DNA from: Entomortierella parvispora
Lineage: Eukaryota > Mortierellomycota > Mortierellomycetes > Mortierellales > Mortierellaceae
NCBI GenBank assembly: GCA_963573315.1
Contig: CAUYJH010000086.1
Location: 1-31,075 of the forward strand
DNA length: 31,075 nucleotides
Reading direction: 5' to 3'
Positions 25,037 to 31,075 of the stretch are shown piece after piece. How positions within the stretch are numbered: position 1 is the stretch's first letter; each line of letters begins with the position of its first letter. The position numbers were made by a program, and so were the translations under genes. The notes beneath the pieces were generated by a model. That model made no database searches, was not told where the DNA came from, and was given only the letters and a program-made list of their open reading frames with translations.

Positions 25037-25678
25037 TGAAAGGGGGATCGTGTCTGGCAGCTTGAATGAATGAATGAATGAAAGCAAGCAAGGTTGATCT
25101 TCTTTGGGAAAGAAAGAAGGATGCAGTCACGTGCCGGTAGCCGATTTTTAGTGGCAAAAATCCAGCCCATTGCATTCCTTCCTCCCGCGCCCAGTGAGAG
25201 GCGGACAACGTGCCAACAGGGGCTGGCCGGCTCTGTGTTTCTGTCCACAGGGAGTGTGCATGGTATGTATGGTGCAAACCAAAAACACACATTCTGCGAT
25301 ACGTTAAAAAACCCATGCCCAATCCTCGCTGGCTTCTTCCTTCCTTCCTTTCCTTCTCCCTCCCATTGACATCCTCGTCTCCATCCTCTCTTCTTTTATT
25401 CATTCCCACCCTTCCTCCCCTCCTTCTCCCCTTCTCTCCTCTCTAGGACCCATGTGCTCAAAATATCCGTCCTCTTATTGACACTGTTATTATTGCATCT
25501 GTTTCATCATCCAAGAAGTCCAGGGGTCTTCTTTACTCTTTCTTTCATTCATTCTCTTTTCCTCATTTCCTTGATTTCTTTTCTCTAGCTCCATATCATC
25601 GCTTCTCTCTAATCATTCACCCTCATCTTTTCACCCCCGTCCGTCCCTTCACTCTCATCAGGAAAATTCAAAAGCACC
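25037..25678. promoter_or_regulatory. Bidirectional intergenic region between TMEM242-like gene and YND1
   Basis: About 640 bp separate the two divergent start codons. The half nearest YND1 is CT-rich on the plus strand (about 25,330-25,660), a typical fungal leader. GAATGAATGAATGAAAGC occurs in the minus-gene leader near 25,064-25,085. There is no gene inside. Confidence 0.5.
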
Positions 25679-28600
25679 ATGACCTCGACCCACTCCGAGG
25701 CATGGCTGGAGAACAGGCACTTTGGCATCGTCATCGACGCCGGCTCATCTGGCTCCAGGATCCACATCTACTCCTGGATCGACCGTGCACACCTGCAGCA
25801 AACCACTTCCCCCTTTGACCTCAGGGGGACCCTGCCCACCATCGAACCTGGCGTCAAGTCCGGGGCCCCAAACTCAGCCGACTGGACAAAAAAGACCGAT
25901 CCAGGTATGCATGTACCACTGCGTGAATACATGCATTTTCATCTACTCACTCAACTAAACGACTAATCCCCTCCTCACATATCTCTCTATCTCTCTCTTT
26001 GGACTAGGCATCGCCGAATTCAAAGATAGACCAGAGGATGTAGGCGAACATCTCGAACCACTGCTGGATCATGCCCTTAAGATCATTCCGGAATCCCAGA
26101 TCGCCAACACACCAATATACCTCCTCGCCACTGCTGGTCTTCGACTTGTTAAGGACGACGTTCGGGAAAAGATCCTCGCCAACTCTTGTCAGTACATCAA
26201 GGAAAACTACAATTTTGCATTAGGTGCATGCAAGGACCATATCAGAAACATCTCTGGTCAAGAAGAAGGTATCTACGGATGGGTCGCCATCAACTATCTC
26301 ATGGGAGGCTTTGACAAAGGGGGTGTCAAGATGATCAAACCCGACGCTGGATCAGAGCTGCATGATTCCTCAGATTCCGACTCTTTACCACCCAACTACG
26401 ACAATGAGGATGGGGATGATGCCTCTGCTCCACCATCCCACCGTCACACCTTGGGGTTCCTGGACATGGGCGGTGCCAGTACCCAGATTGCTTTTGAACC
26501 CTCACCAAAGGCCTCTGAAGAGCACGCGAATGACCTGACAGCTGTTTCTTTGCGGACACTGGATGGGGAGATGATGCAATACAATGTCTTTGTGACGACT
26601 TTTCTCGGCTACGGATCCAACGAAGCTAGAAGGAGATATGTCAAGGACTACCTCTTCCCGCCCGGTCTGGAGCACGAACCAGAAATTCCCATTGAGGATC
26701 CATGCTTGCCTTTGAATCTCCAAATCAGTGAAACACACATGCAACCACACGTCTCCCTCAAAGGCACTGGATCATTCGTAGGCTGCCTGAAGCGGGTCGA
26801 AGGTCTGCTTAATAAGGGCAAGGAATGCTATGATATGCCCTGTCTCTTCAACGGAGTGCATACACCCCCCATCGACTTCAACATCAACACATTTATTGGC
26901 GTGTCTGAATACTGGTACTCTTCCCACGACATTCTCGGACTTGGTGGTGCCTATGATTATGCCGAATTTGAGCGCAAGTCTGCAGAATTTTGCAACTCTG
27001 AATGGGCCGATATCAAAGATCGACCCGAATATGAAGGTCAGACTCAGGAACGACTCGAAATGCAGTGCTTCAAGTCAGCTTGGCTCTCAAACGTGCTCCA
27101 TGAGGGATTCGGTCTACCACGTTATGGTGAAAAGGGTGCCAGTGGATCCAAAGAGCAGTCTAACGAGGTTCTTGAGAAGGCAGAAGAGTCGATCAAAAAC
27201 AAGAACTGGAGACCTCCCTTTCAGAGCATCAACGCCATCAAGGATATTCAGGTAACTTGGACCCTGGGCGCCATGTTGTTGATCTCGAGCGGATCCATGG
27301 GCTCTCCTGGAGAAGGAACTGGAGCTGATGGTATACCAGAACATGGACATCGGCCGACGGAGCAGGCTCTCCCACCTGCTGGACAGAGACCCCCACATGA
27401 GGACACGTATCCTGAGCGTATGTTGGACAACTACAACCACTTTATGCTCCTGGCGATTGTCTTGTTTGGCCTGGCAGTCTTTTATGTCTACCGGTCACGG
27501 TCTTCCAAACCCTGGCCCACGATCAGGCGTTGGTTGAACCCCAATGGCTCCTCATTGTCTCCTGGAGGCGGCAGCAATGGAGGTTTGCCGCTATTTGGGC
27601 GATTCCGGCGAACAAACGGGCCCTCTGGCACTGACTATAGCTCGTTGGAGTCAGGAACTGTTGGCGGGGCCTATGGGGGACGAAGCTTTAGTCCTCGAGC
27701 TAGCCTCAAAGTGTTTTATTTGTCTGTTGTCCATCACACTCGATCGGTTTGGTGGTCCTTGACAAGTCGAATCTGGCCAGAGCCCACAAGTTTTGATACT
27801 GGAGTGCGTGGTGCAGAAGAGATGATGGAGTCAATCACCATTGCTGGATTCGACGGCAGTTCAGCCACAGTACCCATGTCTGGAAGCGGTGGCGTGGGAG
27901 GAAGTGGTAGTGTGGGCGTTTCTCACCACGGAGGGACCCCCGTTGGCAGTTTAGGATCGCTGGGCCTGAGTGCTATCCCTGAATTGGGATCAGGCGTGGG
28001 CGGCAGTGGGTCAGGAATTTCTCCTGGTCCTTTTGAGGGCGGATACCATCGTTCACACTCGAGTATGTCCAACCCGTCTTCAGGATCTCGTCCTCCAAAG
28101 ACCACACCAAGGTTCTTTAGAATTAACAAGAAACGATTTTCAGGCGACTCCCAATCGTTGTTCGCCGCCGCAAACAGTTCAAAAGATGGACGTGACGCCA
28201 ACGTGGAAGGATGTGTCGTCAACACTGCCCTCCTGCAGAAACAGCCTCATCTCCAGTCCTCTGTGGAATTGACAGCTCGATCGGGCAACAGTAGTCAGAA
28301 CAGTGGCGGCTGGAAGCAAGGATGGATCCCTGAAGAGGATACGCCTTTGGAGGACAACTCTGTGTTGCCGATGCCATCCATGTTGACGAACTCTCGAAGC
28401 TTCAATGCAATGAGCATAACGACGAGCGGGTTTAACTCTGCTGGAGGCCAAAGTCCTCTGTTGACACCCATGGCACGCTACAAGCAACAGCAACTCGTTC
28501 ACCAGGATGGTTCTTCCTCTGCTCCTACGTCTTCTGTAAACCTGAGCGGATATGGTGGAGGTTTCGGAGGCAATGGTGGCAACTCTTCCGGCTTCGCCTC

Positions 28601-29267
28601 TGGCTTTGTCACCTCTGCAGATGAGCGCGATGAGTGGAGTGCGGACGGTGGCGATGGTGATGATGAAGGCGAAGGTTACATGGATCGTCAGCATGTCTCT
28701 CACTCCACTGCGGGAGGACCGTATGGTCAGGGCGTCTGTAACAAGGCCTCATTCCAACAATACCAGCAACAGGTTCAATACAACCAGCAGCAATACTCTC
28801 ATTACCCTCTCCGGTCTGCCAGCGCGGTCCCATTCTCGGATAACCACCATAATAACCCGAACCACACTGGACGACACAAGCATCGAGCCACAGGAATTTT
28901 GTCCGGCATCAATTTCGAAAGTGGCGGAGGAGCCATGACGAGTTTGGACGATGCTCAAGAGTCTGCAAGTGAGGCTGGGTACATGAGCGGCGCGTCTTCC
29001 ACAGGCGGTGGTGGTCGGCGATCGAGCGGGGGTCTGATGTCCATCTCTGTGCGAGGATCCGCATCGCGAAGCGGTAGCCCAATGCCCTTGTCCGCATCTC
29101 AGCAACAGCAACAACAGCAAATGTTCAATCTGCAGCATGTCTCCACTAGTACAAGTTCTCTTGTTTTGGGACGCCATAACCTCACGGAGCAGGATCAGCA
29201 GCTGACGTCTAGAGGTAGCAGCGAGAACGTCCGCCGAGGAAGTCAAGGCACTGTCATGTCCCCTTAG
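25679..29267 (+). CDS. YND1: Golgi-type apyrase (GDA1/CD39 family, Ynd1-like) with long C-terminal tail
   Basis: Two exons, 25679-25904 and 26008-29267, joined in phase (GAT CCA G|GC), giving about 1161 aa. All apyrase conserved regions are present in order: VIDAGSSGSRIHIYSW (about residue 18), LLATAGLRLV, GQEEGIYGWVAINYLMG, LDMGGASTQIAFEP and WTLGAMLL. It also shares ARRRY, CLFNGVH, EYWYSSHD and NVLHEGF with yeast Ynd1. Such enzymes hydrolyse NDPs/NTPs in the Golgi lumen during glycosylation. There is no signal peptide; one membrane segment (about residues 551-570) follows the catalytic part, as in Ynd1. After it comes a cytosolic tail of about 590 aa, Gly/Ser-rich with Gln runs and many SPxx sites, far longer than the roughly 110 aa of yeast Ynd1. 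An AATAAA at 29528-29533 fits the 3' end. Confidence 0.93.
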
Positions 29268-30229
29268 AATCCCTTTAATTTAATTCCTTTTGTCTCGTTG
29301 ATTCTATTCTTCTTCTCTCTTTTCTTTTCCCTCTCCTCTCTTAATTTTTTCACTTCATTCCTCACTAACTGCACGTTCCATCATCCCTATCAGCTTCTCT
29401 CCTCATGCCTCTTGACAAACAAACAAACAACCACCTCCTCTTTGTCTCAATCTCAGCCTAATTTAACAATATACCCTTTGAATAGACAAGGTGGTGAGGT
29501 ATCTATCACACCGTCATCGTTTTCTTAAATAAAACATGAAGAAATGATCTCTCTGTGCCCCCTGTAAACAGTTTGTGCACTGTCGAAAAAGTCTGCACTT
29601 AGCCAATATGTGAATGCAATACACAGAGGAATGAAATGAGATGGGTCATCTATCCAACCCTCCGTTCTTACGCGGAAAGGAGGGGTTCTGCAATCTCAGA
29701 TACCGTTATCGGCATAAACAGCTCTGTGTGCATGAGTATAGATAAACTACGCTGCAGGGAGGGGGGGTTTTTTTTCATTTGGAGCCAGCCTGGGCGCCAT
29801 TCTAGGTGCACTGTCATTGTCACAAAAAACCCCCTCACAGCAAGAACTACAATCGTAAGGTCTATTGAATGACACCACCTCTCTCATCATTCTAGCGTTC
29901 AGATTCGCAGAGCAATTGGCAATATTGATTGAAGTGACGAGGATTGAGGTGCAACCAAGGTCGCGACCAAGTTTTTATTTGAACAGATCGTTTAAACGCT
30001 TCGACCTGTACGGCAACGGAACTTGGTCGCAAACTCGAAAAGGAAACTTGGTGGAAAGCATGGTCGAAAACTTGGTCACTCTATTTTTTTTGGTAACGGA
30101 AAAAAAAAAGAACAACAGCTTGTAGATGGATATTTCTTTTGTGTTTATTTTACAGACGATGCACAGATGAAAGAAGAAAAGGGCATGTAATATATATGGG
30201 TAGGTGATGAACAACGAGAAAGATTTTTC
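29268..30229. other. Convergent intergenic region between YND1 and ATP-citrate lyase
   Basis: The YND1 poly(A) signal AATAAA is at 29528-29533. Around 29,759-29,775 a G run meets a T run. Between 29,955 and 30,080, AACTTGGT/ACCAAGTT phrases recur, including a perfect GGTCGCGACC palindrome at about 29,959-29,968. The region has several small open frames without recognisable protein. Its last 100 bp are AT-rich and serve as the 3' end of the lyase gene. Confidence 0.5.
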
Positions 30230-31075
30230 TTAAGCCTTCTTGTTGATCGAGTCCAAGGAAGCGACGGTTCTTCCAAGCTCGTTACCGGGAGTCAAGTACG
30301 AGATATCATCCCAAGGATGTCTGTAAAGACCCTGCTTGAGCCTCTTCTGATCCAAGTAATGACCAATGAAACCAATGGAGCGACCCAAGACAAAGAGACC
30401 GTTCAAAGTACCAATCTTGATGTACTCCTCAGCCTCCTCGCGCGTGAAGGCGCCAGAGTTGCGCAAAAGATCCACAAACAAGATACCGATGGCACCATCG
30501 ACGTTCAAGATCAAGTTGTCCTTCTTGGAGGTGGTGATGTTCTCGACCTGAAGGGCATAGTCCAGGACAGGGGTCGAGGGGAAATGCTTCTTGGCATACT
30601 CTTTGATGATCTCGACACGCAAATCAGGGTTGGTTCTCGACTTGATCTTGTGGCCAATACCGAGAATCAACTTGTTTTGCTTGCGCATCACGGAAACGAA
30701 CTCGCGAGGGGTCAAGGACTTGTCATAGGCAGACGAGAACTGCTCGGCGGCTCCATCCAAGGCACCTCCGAAACGGTCACCAATGGTCAAGAGACCAGCG
30801 CAAAGCGAGGACACGAGATCCTTACCGGCACGGGCGGTGACGATGGTGTTGTGGGCACCCGAGACGGCAGGACCGTGATCGGCTGTAAGCATGAGAACCA
30901 TCTCGATAAACTTGCAGGCATAGTCGGGAAGACGACGCTTGAACCACAAGAGAGAGAGAACACCACCGATACCGATATCCTCCTTGAAGACATCCGAGAT
31001 GCGCATGCCAGCGTACAACAATTCCTGTCCACGGTCATCGCAAATGGTCGACACGAACGAGGCAGGCTTACGGAC
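30230..31075 (-). CDS. ACLY: ATP-citrate lyase, C-terminal citryl-CoA lyase domain (partial)
   Basis: The minus-strand frame is open from the window edge to a stop at 30230-30232, so the gene's 5' part lies outside. About 281 residues are visible, uninterrupted by introns. They form the citrate-synthase-like domain: [25 protein letters not shown] (active-site His), [15 protein letters not shown] (second His), LNVDGAIG (active-site Asp), [14 protein letters not shown] and [11 protein letters not shown]. This domain cleaves citryl-CoA to acetyl-CoA and oxaloacetate in the cytosol, feeding fatty acid synthesis. Similarity is high to the single-chain animal enzyme; whether the upstream half is fused, as expected in Mucoromycota, cannot be seen here. 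Confidence 0.95.
   Translation of the reverse strand, partial: VRKPASFVSTICDDRGQELLYAGMRISDVFKEDIGIGGVLSLLWFKRRLPDYACKFIEMVLMLTADHGPAVSGAHNTIVTARAGKDLVSSLCAGLLTIGDRFGGALDGAAEQFSSAYDKSLTPREFVSVMRKQNKLILGIGHKIKSRTNPDLRVEIIKEYAKKHFPSTPVLDYALQVENITTSKKDNLILNVDGAIGILFVDLLRNSGAFTREEAEEYIKIGTLNGLFVLGRSIGFIGHYLDQKRLKQGLYRHPWDDISYLTPGNELGRTVASLDSINKKA

Overview
This is a eukaryotic, fungal nuclear window. Every conserved gene is cut by short GT-AG introns (mostly 65-120 nt, with a few of 190-450 nt), promoters are CT-rich, and the conserved proteins (Mmm1 of the ERMES tether, Sla2/End4, a Ynd1-type Golgi apyrase, an animal-like ATP-citrate lyase C-terminus, a TMEM242-like protein) fit an early-diverging fungus. 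Gene style suggests Mucoromycota, probably a Mortierella relative; the lineage is my inference. Gene models were spliced by eye, checking reading phase at every junction.

Left conserved block (1-7.7 kb): MMM1 (+, 5 exons) and SLA2 (+, 9 exons plus one optional 81-nt intron) lie in tandem, followed by a convergent small EF-hand protein (-, 3 exons). Right conserved block (23.1-31.1 kb): a DAP1/MAPR-type cytochrome b5-like protein (+, 2 exons), a convergent TMEM242-like membrane protein (-, 3 exons) that is divergent from a YND1 apyrase (+, 2 exons, with an unusually long Gly/Ser/Gln-rich tail), and the 3' part of ATP-citrate lyase (-), which runs off the window.

Accessory block (about 8-23 kb): this is the unusual part. 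Two directly repeated, closely similar ~1.5-kb sequences (8704-10190 and 21301-22790) bracket about 11 kb of different DNA. Inside lies a head-to-head pair of intact multi-exon genes. The minus-strand gene (15515-11142, 5 exons, all phases compatible, about 1356 aa) joins an N-terminal FEN1/XPG-family nuclease, with its acidic active-site residues present, to a C-terminal Fanzor (eukaryotic TnpB-like) module with RuvC residues and a four-Cys zinc ribbon. The plus-strand gene (15876-18996, 9 exons, about 698 aa) is of unknown family but carries a PD-(D/E)XK-like D...ExK signature near its C-terminus. The two start codons are 360 bp apart over a shared promoter with a CCAAT box, a TGACGTAATT (ATF/CRE-like) site and three GTGGGAAC motifs.

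Downstream of the Fanzor end lies a ~177-bp tandem repeat that keeps two small hairpins despite sequence change. A decayed non-LTR retrotransposon (RNase H plus zinc-knuckle remnants) lies beyond the plus-strand gene. I infer that the nuclease pair is a mobile or selfish/defence-like module. That function is not shown by the sequence; the domain content and gene structure are.
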